Shown here: positions 30,402 to 38,162 of the stretch, one piece after another
Layout: each line of letters starts with the position of its first letter
Position numbering within the stretch: the first letter of the stretch is position 1
NCBI RefSeq assembly: GCF_900091625.1
Contig: NZ_FMIC01000002.1
Coordinates: 1,922,001-1,986,000, forward strand
Length of the DNA: 64,000 bases
DNA from: Micromonospora peucetia
Lineage (GTDB): Bacteria; Actinomycetota; Actinomycetes; Mycobacteriales; Micromonosporaceae
Direction: 5' to 3'
Made by a program: the position numbers and the translations under genes
Notes under the pieces: model-generated
Told to the model about the DNA's origin: nothing
The model's database searches: none
What the model saw: only the letters and a program-made list of their open reading frames with translations

Positions 30402-30593
30402 TCAGTGCCGCTCGGCGACCTGGGCGACGAAGGCCCGCCAGGCGGCCGGGGCGAAGGCCAACGCCGGGCCGCTCGGGTCCTTGGAGTCCCGGACGCCCAC
30501 GACGCCGGGAAGGTTGTCGGCGACCTCGACGCAGTCGCCGCCGTTGCCGCCGCTCTTCGTGCTCTTGCGCCACCGTGCGCCGGTCAGGTCCAT
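30402..30593 (-). CDS. DUF397 protein, copy 1
   Basis: A 63-residue DUF397 protein (MDLTGARWRKSTKSGGNGGD, then CVEVADNLPGVVGVRDSKDP and GPALAFAPAAWRAFVAQVAE). This matches the whole family: the SxxWRKSxxSG opening, CVEVA and VRDSKDPxGPxLxF motifs are all present. DUF397 proteins are small actinobacterial proteins usually next to an XRE/DUF5753 regulator, but none is found here. The frame is open upstream to 30722, but the ATG at 30593 starts the conserved domain. A near-identical copy lies at 33036-33227. Confidence 0.9.
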   Translation of the reverse strand: MDLTGARWRKSTKSGGNGGDCVEVADNLPGVVGVRDSKDPSGPALAFAPAAWRAFVAQVAERH

Positions 30594-31066
30594 GATCCCG
30601 CCGCTTCTCTCAGGAGATTCAAGCGTAACAAGCTCGGATGCCTGGTCCAGGATCTGAGCCTGCGCCGGGCTGTCGACGCCGCCGCTGATGCCCGTCATGC
30701 CCCTGCCCGGCGCTGAGGACATCCCCGAGGCCGTCTACGCCGTTCCGGTCGTGGCCCTGGCCGACGTCCTCGAGCACCACCTTGTCGCGCCCGACCACAT
30801 CGGCTTCGGCGACTCTCCGCGGGCGGTGCCCGATGACCCCGGCGGCCCGCGCGGCGCTGACCACGTTCGCCCCGTTCAGCCGGCTTAAGCGGCGCACGGC
30901 CTGCACGCTGCTCGTGAGCTGGACTCGGCGTGCCGGGTTGACCCGCGCCGACGTGCGCACTGTTCATTGCGGCGGTGAACGGATGAACGCCCGCCACGTT
31001 GCCTCGCTGTCCGGCACGGTCGACACCGCTGTGTCGTTCACATCGTTGGCTGGATGCAGCCGAGCT
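30594..31066. other. Region without a supportable gene upstream of DUF397 copy 1
   Basis: About 470 bases. Several open frames cross it on both strands (for example 30782-31306 plus and 30619-30960 minus), but they have poor starts and no recognisable motif. It could hold a decayed XRE-type partner of the DUF397 gene; I cannot show that. Confidence 0.4.
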
Positions 31067-31531
31067 TCAGGCAGGGGCGAGCCACTGGGTCACTTTGTCG
31101 GTGAGGACCACCTCGTAGGGGAGGCCTCGCAGGTCTTGCGCGGTCACGCTCAGGCCGCGAGCCCGAGCAAGGTCAGCCAGCCACGACCAGGGGTGGCCCT
31201 CGGTGCCGTCCTCGTCGTCGGGAAGCACGGTGTTCAGCACGTTTTGGGCGATGCTGTCCCGGGTCTCGCCGACCGGGGCAGTGTCGGTGCGTGGGTCGCC
31301 GGTTGATCTCCAGCCGATGGTGAAGCCGCGATCGTTGTGCAGGGTCACGCGTCGGCCATCTTCGAGTGTGACGAACTCACTGACGGAGAAGCTCTGGGAG
31401 TCCGCTTCGTCGGGGCGCTGCGGCCTCAGATCGCAGATGGCGCCGAGGCCTACGACCCGGCCGGGCTCGACAGGAGGGAGATCCGTCCGGTCGTCGATGG
31501 CCTCCGGGTGCGCGCGCCAACCGCCTTCCAC
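31067..31531 (-). CDS. Conserved hypothetical protein, 154 aa
   Basis: The GTG at 31531 has GGGGAGG eight bases upstream; an in-frame GTG nine bases earlier would put that site too close. The product is acidic and soluble, with a strand-rich core (LEDGRRVTLHNDRGFTIGWR) followed by helices (DSIAQNVLNTVLPDDED; WSWLADLARARGLSVTAQDL; YEVVLTDKVTQWL). I do not recognise a named family, but composition and codon bias show a real gene. It lies between the two DUF397 copies. Confidence 0.7.
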   Translation of the reverse strand: MEGGWRAHPEAIDDRTDLPPVEPGRVVGLGAICDLRPQRPDEADSQSFSVSEFVTLEDGRRVTLHNDRGFTIGWRSTGDPRTDTAPVGETRDSIAQNVLNTVLPDDEDGTEGHPWSWLADLARARGLSVTAQDLRGLPYEVVLTDKVTQWLAPA

Positions 31532-31611
31532 GCTGCTCACCTCCCCGCTGTCGAGCCCTTCGTGACCGTCTTGGGTATTGAGAGGGCGTTGGATCGGGTT
31601 TGCCCGGCCCT

Positions 31612-32574
31612 TTACACGCCGATGCCGACCGCTGCGGTGCTCAGACTGTCGAGATCGGTGTGGTACCAGGTGGATCGGATGAAGGCGTGCAACTCCTCGC
31701 CTCGGGCGATGTACTGCAATCCGCGGGTCTCCATGCCGTCAGGGAGCACGACTCTGCATTGCGCACCCAACTGAGGTTGGTCGTCTCGGCTGATCCGCAG
31801 CATCGTCGCGACGTCGTACTCCGGACCCCAGCCCCTGATCAGGGCGAGATCCGGGCCGCGTCGCAAGAGGTGGTGGGCGGACCTGTACGGGGACGGTCCC
31901 CAGTCAGTCACCTGGCTGCCGGTCGCGGAGAGGATGTGGAAATGGGTGTAGGGACAGAAGTATGCGGTTTCCCTGGCAACGTTGAGCGAGTAGCAGTCCG
32001 AGATGTAGGGCAGCCCGGAGTTCAGCGGGTAGAGCCAATCGACGGTCAGGTCGCTGTTGAAACGCGCGAGGCCGTGGCCTTCTGGGCCGCATCCGCCCAT
32101 CGCCTCGTCAAAATAGCTGGCCCACACCTTGCCGGAGGGGGTGGTCAGCAGGTCCTCGATAGCGTCACCGAGGTGGCCCCGGTGCTGTAGATCGCCGCTG
32201 CCGGTCCATACTTCGGCGTTGGCTTCCCCAGTCCGGGCCCGAGCAGCCACCAGGAGCACGCGCCCCTCAGGCAGCGGCTGCACGAAGCTCACCCGCAGGT
32301 CGGATTCGACATCGACAGCACCGAGGACACGTCGCCTGCCGGGGACATGCCACGTCACCTGCTTGCGATTGACGCCCTCGCGGAACCGCCACACGGCCAA
32401 CGCGGTGCCGTCGGGACCTACGGCGACCGCTTCAGGCTCCTGCATAGTGGCTGTTGGATGCGCTGGCATCACGAATCCGTGGCGTTGCAACGGCGCGACC
32501 GGCAGCTTCAGAACCTCCAATCGCCGCAGGAGGTTGGCCCGATCACGCTCCACGTCAGTTCTCATCGCGAGCAT
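31612..32574 (-). CDS. Hypothetical propeller-like protein, 320 aa
   Basis: An unrecognised soluble protein. After an N-terminal helix (RTDVERDRANLLRRLEVLKL) the sequence alternates short strands and turns with many Trp, Asp and Gly, such as VAVGPDGTALAVWRFREG and GEANAEVWTGSGDLQHRGH, which suggests a beta-propeller. There is no signal peptide. Start 32574 (MLAM) or 32565 is possible; neither has a strong ribosome site, so translation may be leaderless. The long upstream extension of this frame runs through the IS remnant and DUF397 copy 2 and is not coding. Its codon bias is less extreme than that of its neighbours, which hints at acquisition. Confidence 0.65.
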   Translation of the reverse strand: MLAMRTDVERDRANLLRRLEVLKLPVAPLQRHGFVMPAHPTATMQEPEAVAVGPDGTALAVWRFREGVNRKQVTWHVPGRRRVLGAVDVESDLRVSFVQPLPEGRVLLVAARARTGEANAEVWTGSGDLQHRGHLGDAIEDLLTTPSGKVWASYFDEAMGGCGPEGHGLARFNSDLTVDWLYPLNSGLPYISDCYSLNVARETAYFCPYTHFHILSATGSQVTDWGPSPYRSAHHLLRRGPDLALIRGWGPEYDVATMLRISRDDQPQLGAQCRVVLPDGMETRGLQYIARGEELHAFIRSTWYHTDLDSLSTAAVGIGV

Positions 32575-32589
32575 TATGTTGGCATGGCG

Positions 32590-33000
32590 GTCTGCCGATG
32601 CGGGCTCACCGCCGCGACCTTGCGAGTAGCGTGGCTGCCGGCGGTTCGCAGATACGCCTTCGCCCGGCGGCGGTCGGCGATGTGGATGCGTTCGGCCTCG
32701 CTGAGTTACCGGGAAGACAACGAAGCCCGGGCCACCGGCGCATTGCGCGCTGGCGACCCGGGCTTCTTCTTTGTTGGGGCTCGCCGTTGCGCCAGCCTCG
32801 TGCGGTTCGATAGTGCACACCGACGATCTTGGCGGCTTCGCGGCTGCTGTACCCCTCTTGCCTGAGCTGGAAGTATGCGGCCCGCTCACGGAGAAGCCCG
32901 CGGCCCACCCCCGCCGATCCTGAACTCCGATCCTTGCGCTGCTCGAACTCCATGACACCCCCATCAAGGTAGGGGTGTTACGACGACCGATGGAACTCAA
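32590..33000 (-). mobile_element. Decayed IS30-family insertion sequence remnant
   Basis: The region holds the broken start of an IS30-type transposase and, just outside it, a sequence resembling an IS30 terminal repeat (GTGTTACGACGACCGATGGA at about 32976-32995). The other end and most of the transposase are missing. The outer end meets the DUF397 copy-2 duplication at about 33000, so the junction may have formed by insertion or deletion at the IS. Confidence 0.65.
32606..32953 (-). pseudogene. IS30 transposase N-terminal fragment, frameshifted
   Basis: The frame from 32953 reads RERAAYFQLRQEGYSSREAA, then KIVGVHYRTARGWRNG, the N-terminal helix-turn-helix segment of IS30-family transposases. 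It then loses homology. In another frame, further down (about 32640-32700), the next IS30 block LSEAERIHIADRRRA appears, directly after a stop codon (TAA). So at least one frameshift and one stop interrupt the gene, and the DDE catalytic domain is absent. It cannot be active. Confidence 0.8.
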
Positions 33001-33035
33001 GGTGTGGGGACGGGCGCTCTCGCGCGTCTGGTCGG

Positions 33036-33227
33036 TCAGGCCCGCTCGGCGACCTGGGCGACGAAGGACCGCCAGGCGGCCGGGGCAAAGACCAGCGCCG
33101 GGCCGCTCGGGTCCTTGGAGTCCCGGACGCCCACGACGCCGGACAGGTTGTCGGCGACCTCCACACACGCGCCGCCGTTGTTGCCGCTCTTCGTGCTCTT
33201 GCGCCACTGCGCGCCGGTCAGGTCCAT
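33036..33227 (-). CDS. DUF397 protein, copy 2
   Basis: A 63-residue DUF397 protein (MDLTGAQWRKSTKSGNNGGA, CVEVADNLSGVVGVRDSKDP, GPALVFAPAAWRSFVAQVAE) differing from copy 1 at about eight residues. The DNA is more than 90 percent identical over about 240 bases and extends past the gene on both sides. No XRE partner gene is next to it. A perfect 10-bp inverted repeat lies just upstream and may be its operator. Confidence 0.9.
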   Translation of the reverse strand: MDLTGAQWRKSTKSGNNGGACVEVADNLSGVVGVRDSKDPSGPALVFAPAAWRSFVAQVAERA

Positions 33228-33255
33228 GATCTTGCCGCTTCCCTGAGCAGGTCTA

Positions 33256-33282
33256 GCGAGTGGCAGTGGAAATGCCACTCGC
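33256..33282. promoter_or_regulatory. Perfect 10-bp inverted repeat in divergent promoter
   Basis: GCGAGTGGCA (33256-33265) and TGCCACTCGC (33273-33282) with a 7-base spacer lie between DUF397 copy 2 and the ankyrin gene, 29 and 33 bases from the two starts. This is a plausible dimeric repressor site, for example for an XRE protein. It is not conserved in front of DUF397 copy 1. Confidence 0.6.
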
Positions 33283-33314
33283 GTGAGACGCCGAACCTAC
33301 CTACCCTGAAGACC

Positions 33315-33758
33315 GTGAACAGGCGAAAGCGAAAGAAACTCACGAAGCGCCTGATGGCGGCGATACTACACGGGGCACTACACAAGGACGCAGTAGCCGT
33401 AAGCGCCCTCCTGCGCGTCGGAGCGGATCCCAACGCGGCCGACCAGGAGGGCACGACCCCGCTGTACCAGGCATCCGTGCACGGCGCGGTCGATCTCGTG
33501 CGGCTTCTCCTCGCAGCCGGTGCCGCGCCGAACACCGAAAGCGGGCACGGTCAGGAGGGAACACCCCTGTGCGCTGCGGCGGTCGGGGGATACCCCGACG
33601 TCGTACGTGAGCTTCTCGCCCACGGCGCAGACCCGAACCTTCGCGAAGACCAAGGGACCGGCCACTCGCCACTGGACTGGGCGCTAGAGAACGACCACTC
33701 ACAGACGGCCGACCTGCTCCTGGCCGCTGGCGCCCGACCCACCGCCGTCGGCACCTGA
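33315..33758 (+). CDS. Ankyrin-repeat protein, 147 aa
   Basis: A small soluble protein with a basic start (MNRRKRKKLTKRLMAAILHG) followed by about four ankyrin repeats. The repeat pattern is clear: VGADPNAADQEGTTPLYQAS, then [57 protein letters not shown]. Ankyrin repeats mediate protein binding; the partner is unknown. The GTG at 33315 lacks a strong ribosome site. It is divergent from DUF397 copy 2 across a palindromic site. Confidence 0.85.
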   Translation: MNRRKRKKLTKRLMAAILHGALHKDAVAVSALLRVGADPNAADQEGTTPLYQASVHGAVDLVRLLLAAGAAPNTESGHGQEGTPLCAAAVGGYPDVVRELLAHGADPNLREDQGTGHSPLDWALENDHSQTADLLLAAGARPTAVGT

Positions 33759-33901
33759 ACCGCGCCCCGGTCCCGGGTCGCCCCATCAGGTCGCCCGGCC
33801 AGGCCGCAGGCTGCCATGCGGGATCGACGAGACGTTTCACCAAAGGTCGTCCAGGTCACGGCGTCCGGCTCGGCCCGGCCTGACATGGCAGGCTGACGGG
33901 C

Positions 33902-35743
33902 ATGGGAACGACACCGCGCGTACGAGCGCCGGAGCTACGGGGCCGACAGTGGCTGAACACCGGCGGGCGAGAGCTGAAGCTGTCCGATCTGCGCGGAAAG
34001 ATCGTGATCGCGGATTTCTGGACCTTCTGCTGTATCAACTGCCTGCACGTGCTCGACGAGCTGCGCCCGCTGGAGGACAAGTACGGCGACGTGCTCGTCG
34101 TGATCGGCGTGCACTCGCCGAAGTTCGAGCACGAGAAGGACCCGGCCGCGTTGGCCGCCGCCGTCGAGCGGTACGGCGTGCACCACCCGGTGCTCGACGA
34201 CCCCGAGCTGGACATGTGGCAGCAGTACGCGGCCCGCGCCTGGCCCACCCTGTCGGTGATCGACCCCGAGGGCTACGTGGTGGCGACGATGGCCGGCGAG
34301 GGTCACGCCGAGGGGCTGGCCCGACTGATCGACGACCTGATCGCCACCCACGAGGCGAAGGGCACCCTGCACCGGGGCGACGGCCCGTACGTCCCGCCGG
34401 CCGAGCCGGAGACCACGCTGCGCTTCCCGGGCAAGGCGGTGCTGCTGGAGAACGGCAACCTGCTGGTGTCGGACTCCGCCCGGCACTCGCTGGCCGAGCT
34501 GGCCGGAGACGGCGAGACGCTGGTTCGCCGGATCGGCGCGGGCGCCCGGGGCCGGGCCGACGGTCCCGCCCGGGCCGCCACCTTCTCCGAGCCGCAGGGA
34601 CTGTGCCTGCTGCCGGCGCACACCGCCGAGGTGGCCGGCTACGACCTCGTCGTCGCCGACACCGTCAACCACCTGCTGCGCGGCGTACGGCTGGCGAACG
34701 GTGAGGTGGTGACGATCGCCGGCACCGGCCGGCAGTGGCGGTCCACGGTCGACGACCACTCGCACGACGCGCTCTCGGTCGACCTCTCCTCCCCCTGGGA
34801 CCTGGCCTGGTACGACGACAGGGTCGTCATCGCGATGGCCGGGATCCACCAGTTGTGGTGGTTCGACCCGGTGAAGCGCACCGCCGGCATGTACGCGGGC
34901 ACCACCGTCGAGGCCCTGCGCGACGGCCCGCTGGCCGAGGCGTGGATGGCGCAACCGTCCGGCCTCTCCGTCTCCGCCGACGGCACCCGGCTCTGGGTGG
35001 CCGACAGCGAGACCAGCGCGATCCGGTACGTCGAGAACGATGTCATGGGCACCGCCGTCGGGCAGGGGCTCTTCGACTTCGGGCACGTCGACGGGCCGGC
35101 GTCGACGGCGCTGCTCCAGCACCCGCTGGGGGTGTGCGCGCTGCCGGACGGTTCGGTGCTGGTCGCCGACACGTACAACGGGGCGGTCCGCCGCTTCGAC
35201 CCGGAGAGCGACCGGGTGTCCACGGTCGCCGACGGGCTCGCCGAGCCGAGCGACCTGGTGCTCACCCCGGCCGGCGAGGTGCTGGTGGTGGAGTCCGCCG
35301 CGCACCGGCTGACCCGGCTGGCACCGGGCGCGCTCTCGGCGGCCGGCGCCAGCACCGTCGACGGTCCTCGGCACCGCACCGAACGCAGGCCCACCGACGT
35401 GGCGGCCGGCGAGGTGACCCTGGACGTCATCTTCACCCCCGCGCCGGGGCAGAAGCTGGACGAGACGTACGGCCCGTCGACCCGGCTGGTGGTGTCCGCG
35501 TCGCCGCCGGAGCTGCTCGTCGAGGGGGCGGGAACCGGCACCGAGCTGTCCCGCCGGCTGGTGATCGACGGCACGGTGCCCGGGGGCGTGCTCCAGGTGA
35601 CCGCCCAGGCGGCGACCTGCGACGCGGACGTCGAGCACGCGGCCTGCCACCTGACCCGACAGGACTGGGGCGTACCGGTCCGGGTGGTCGACGGCGCAGC
35701 CGCCCGCCTCCCGCTGGTGCTCCGCGGCCTGGACGACGCCTGA
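33902..35743 (+). CDS. Thioredoxin-like and NHL-repeat protein (NHLRC2-like)
   Basis: A 613-residue two-domain protein. The N-terminal thioredoxin-like domain (about 1-150) has KIVIADFWTFCCINCLHVLD near residue 33; the CCINC motif is characteristic of NHLRC2-type proteins. An NHL beta-propeller (about 170-490) follows, with repeats such as ENGNLLVSDSARHSLAEL, YDLVVADTVNHLLRGVRLA and DGSVLVADTYNGAVRRFDPE. A final domain (about 500-613) has two Cys in TAQAATCDADVEHAACHLTR. There is no signal peptide, so it is probably cytoplasmic. Redox or scaffold functions are inferred; the bacterial role is not established. It converges on pxpA with only two bases between the stops. Confidence 0.88.
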   Translation: MGTTPRVRAPELRGRQWLNTGGRELKLSDLRGKIVIADFWTFCCINCLHVLDELRPLEDKYGDVLVVIGVHSPKFEHEKDPAALAAAVERYGVHHPVLDDPELDMWQQYAARAWPTLSVIDPEGYVVATMAGEGHAEGLARLIDDLIATHEAKGTLHRGDGPYVPPAEPETTLRFPGKAVLLENGNLLVSDSARHSLAELAGDGETLVRRIGAGARGRADGPARAATFSEPQGLCLLPAHTAEVAGYDLVVADTVNHLLRGVRLANGEVVTIAGTGRQWRSTVDDHSHDALSVDLSSPWDLAWYDDRVVIAMAGIHQLWWFDPVKRTAGMYAGTTVEALRDGPLAEAWMAQPSGLSVSADGTRLWVADSETSAIRYVENDVMGTAVGQGLFDFGHVDGPASTALLQHPLGVCALPDGSVLVADTYNGAVRRFDPESDRVSTVADGLAEPSDLVLTPAGEVLVVESAAHRLTRLAPGALSAAGASTVDGPRHRTERRPTDVAAGEVTLDVIFTPAPGQKLDETYGPSTRLVVSASPPELLVEGAGTGTELSRRLVIDGTVPGGVLQVTAQAATCDADVEHAACHLTRQDWGVPVRVVDGAAARLPLVLRGLDDA

Positions 35744-35745
35744 CG

Positions 35746-36495
35746 TCACGCGAACGGAGTGAGCGTGACCCCCGCGTCGATCAGCGCGGCGCGGACCAGT
35801 TCGGCGCAGCGGACCGCGCCCGGGGTGTCGCCGTGCAGGCAGATCGACTCCACCGGGCACGGGACGACACTGCCGTCGACCGCGACCACGGTCCGCTCGG
35901 TGGCCATCCGGACGGCCCGGGCGGCCACCTCCTCCGGGTCGGTCACCAGCGCCCCGGGGGCGGTGCGCGGCACCAGCGAGCCGTTGGGCAGGTAGCCCCG
36001 GTCGGCGAAGCCCTCGGCGACCACCCGCAGTCCGGCGCCGGCGGCGAGCTGGGCGAGGACCGAGCCGGGCAGGCAGAGCAGCGGCAGCTGGTCGTCGTAG
36101 TCGCTGACGGCCGCGACCAGCGCCGCCGCCTGGGCCTCGTCGCGGGCGGCGGCGTGGTAGAGCGCCCCGTGCGGCTTGAGGTAGCGGACCCGGGTGCGGA
36201 ACAGCCGGCAGAACGCCTCAAGGGCGCCGAGCTGGTAGGTGACCTCGTCGCGCAGCTCCGCGAAGGCGTACGCGATGTGCCGCCGGCCGAAGCCGGCGAG
36301 GTCCCGGTAGCCGACCTGCGCGCCGACAGCGACCCCGCGTTCGGCGGCGCCCTCGCACACCCGGCGCATGGTGGACGCGTCGCCGGCGTGGAAGCCGCAG
36401 GCGACGTTGGCGGAGGTGACCAGGTCCAGCAGCGCGGCGTCGTCGCCGAGCCGCCAGATGCCGAATCCCTCGCCCAGGTCAGCGTTGAGGTCCAT
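35746..36495 (-). CDS. pxpA: 5-oxoprolinase subunit PxpA (LamB/YcsF family)
   Basis: With PxpB and PxpC it forms the ATP-dependent 5-oxoprolinase that converts 5-oxo-L-proline to glutamate. The 249-residue product begins MDLNADLGEGFGIWRLGDDA, the family signature, followed by SANVACGFHAGDASTMRR and RYLKPHGALYHAAARDE. It is the last gene of pxpB-pxpC-pxpA and overlaps pxpC by 17 bases. Confidence 0.95.
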   Translation of the reverse strand: MDLNADLGEGFGIWRLGDDAALLDLVTSANVACGFHAGDASTMRRVCEGAAERGVAVGAQVGYRDLAGFGRRHIAYAFAELRDEVTYQLGALEAFCRLFRTRVRYLKPHGALYHAAARDEAQAAALVAAVSDYDDQLPLLCLPGSVLAQLAAGAGLRVVAEGFADRGYLPNGSLVPRTAPGALVTDPEEVAARAVRMATERTVVAVDGSVVPCPVESICLHGDTPGAVRCAELVRAALIDAGVTLTPFA

Positions 36496-37369
36496 GGAAC
36501 CTGACCGTAGTCCCTGGGCGGGCCTGCGCGAGCGGGGTCACGTCGTCCACCACCCCGACGACTGGGTACCCGCCGGTGGTCGGATGGTCGGCGAGGAAGA
36601 TCAGCGGTTGGCCGTCCGCCGGCACCTGCACCGCGCCGAGCACGATGCCCTCGCTGGGCAACTCCCCGGCCACCGCGCGGGGCAGCGCCGCGCCGGTGAG
36701 TCGCGCGCCGACCCGGTTGCTGACCGGACTCACCGTGTACGCGCTGCCGAACAGCCGGTCGAGCGCGGCCGGGGTGAACCAGTCGTCGCGGGGGCCGAGC
36801 CGCAGCGTCAGCCGCAGCTCGGTCGGGGTGGACGCCACGACGGTGACGTCCACCGGGGCGGGCGGCCCGGTCGGTGCGCCCAGGGGCAGTCGGTCGCCGT
36901 CGCGCAGCGGCGGCGGGCCGAGCCCGGAGAGGGTGTCGGTGGCCCGGCTGCCGAGCACCGGCTCGACGGCGATCCCGCCGCCGACCGCGAGCCAGTTGCG
37001 CAGTCCGTCGACGGGCGGGCCGATCCGCAGCACGGCGCCCGCCGGCACCGACAGCGGCCGGCCCACGTCGCCGGGTCGGTCGCCGACCCGCACGGCTGCT
37101 CCGGCTCCGGTCACCGCGACCGCAACCGCGTGCGGGAACCGCAGCTCACAGCCCGTCATCGTGATCTCCAAGCCGGCGGCGGACTCCGGGTTGCCGACGA
37201 GCCGGTTGGCCAGCCGCAGCGCCGCCGGGTCGAGTGCTCCCGACCGGGGTACGCCGAGGTGCGCCCAACCGGCCCGGCCCAGGTCCTGGACGGTGGTCAG
37301 CGCCCCGGCGCGGAGCACCTCGACCACTCCGGCGCCCGCCGTGGGCGTGCTCCGCGTGCTGCCGGTCAC
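36479..37369 (-). CDS. pxpC: 5-oxoprolinase subunit PxpC (KipA-like)
   Basis: A 296-residue protein of the biotin-dependent carboxyltransferase-like (AHS2/KipA) family. It opens with VVEVLRAGALTTVQDLGRAG near residue 15, then HLGVPRSGALDPAALRLANR, and LRLGPRDDWFTPAALDRLFG near 190. It overlaps PxpB at its start by four bases and PxpA at its end, so the three are co-translated. Confidence 0.94.
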   Translation of the reverse strand: MTGSTRSTPTAGAGVVEVLRAGALTTVQDLGRAGWAHLGVPRSGALDPAALRLANRLVGNPESAAGLEITMTGCELRFPHAVAVAVTGAGAAVRVGDRPGDVGRPLSVPAGAVLRIGPPVDGLRNWLAVGGGIAVEPVLGSRATDTLSGLGPPPLRDGDRLPLGAPTGPPAPVDVTVVASTPTELRLTLRLGPRDDWFTPAALDRLFGSAYTVSPVSNRVGARLTGAALPRAVAGELPSEGIVLGAVQVPADGQPLIFLADHPTTGGYPVVGVVDDVTPLAQARPGTTVRFHGPQR

Positions 37370-38055
37370 GCGGCCACCAGGCGCACCGGGGTGCCCGGGG
37401 TGAGCCGGGCCGGCGGATCGGCGTGCACGTCGAAGAGGTCCAGGTCGGTGCGCCCGACCAGCAGCCAGCCGCCGGGCGAGGCCGCCGGATAGATCCCGGC
37501 GTACGGGCCGGCCAGGGCGACCGAGCCGGCCGGCACCCGGGGGCGGGGGGAGGGCAGCCGGGGCACCGCCAGTTCGGCGGGGAGCCCGGTGAGGTAGGCG
37601 AACCCGGGGGCGAAACCGCAGAAGGCCACCCGGAACGGGGTACGCCCCAACCGCTCGATCACCGCCGGCACGTCCACGCCCCAGTGGCCCGCGACGACGG
37701 GCAGGTCCTCACCGTCGTACGTCACCGGCACCTCGACCGGGGCGGCGCCGGCTGCGGAAGTGCCCCCGCCGCCTGACAACCCGCCAGTTGTCGGCGAGTC
37801 AGTTGTCGGCAAGCTGGCAGCGGTCGGCGCGCCGGGTGCGTCCGGCCTAGGTTGCCAGGCGGCGATCCGCGCGGCCGTCGTAGCCGGGTCGGGTACGCCG
37901 TCGAGCAGGACGGTGGTGGCCGCCGGCACGATCTCGACGGCGGTCAGCTGGCCGCGTTCGCGCCGCCGCCACAGCTCGGCCCGCCAGGTCTCCACCTGGT
38001 CGGCGTCGGCACAGTCGATCAGCAGGGCGTGCGCCCCGACGGGTCGGATCCGCAT
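37366..38055 (-). CDS. pxpB: 5-oxoprolinase subunit PxpB (KipI-like)
   Basis: A 229-residue AHS1/KipI-family subunit. Markers are VPVTYDGEDLPVVAGHWGVD near 108 and FCGFAPGFAYLTGLPAEL near 145, ending with PGGWLLVGRTDLDLFDVHAD. A Pro/Ser/Thr-rich insert near 75-105 (TAASLPTTDSPTTGGLSGGG) looks disordered. It is the first gene of the operon and is divergent from the hemolysin III-like gene. Confidence 0.93.
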   Translation of the reverse strand: MRIRPVGAHALLIDCADADQVETWRAELWRRRERGQLTAVEIVPAATTVLLDGVPDPATTAARIAAWQPRPDAPGAPTAASLPTTDSPTTGGLSGGGGTSAAGAAPVEVPVTYDGEDLPVVAGHWGVDVPAVIERLGRTPFRVAFCGFAPGFAYLTGLPAELAVPRLPSPRPRVPAGSVALAGPYAGIYPAASPGGWLLVGRTDLDLFDVHADPPARLTPGTPVRLVAA

Positions 38056-38112
38056 CCCGCCATACTTCCTGACCGGCGGACGGCACCAGGGCCGGGCGAC
38101 CGGTGTCCCACG

Positions 38113-38162
38113 TGACCGGACGCACTACTTGAAAGTAACCTACGGTGCCGTAACCTAAGGGC
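38113..38162. promoter_or_regulatory. Divergent promoter pxpBCA / hemolysin III with candidate operator
   Basis: The segment holds GTAACC direct repeats (near 38135 and 38149) around the inverted TACGG-TG-CCGTA (about 38141-38152). This is a candidate regulator site close to the GTG of the hemolysin III-like gene. The binding protein is unknown. Confidence 0.45.

Noticed and set aside
30782-31306. 174-codon plus-strand frame
   Set aside because: It overlaps the real minus-strand gene at 31067-31531, starts weakly, and has no motif. It was left as a gene-free region.
32575-33207. N-terminal extension of the unknown gene at 31612-32574
   Set aside because: The open frame passes through the IS30 remnant and DUF397 copy 2, and its translation there is a shadow of those.
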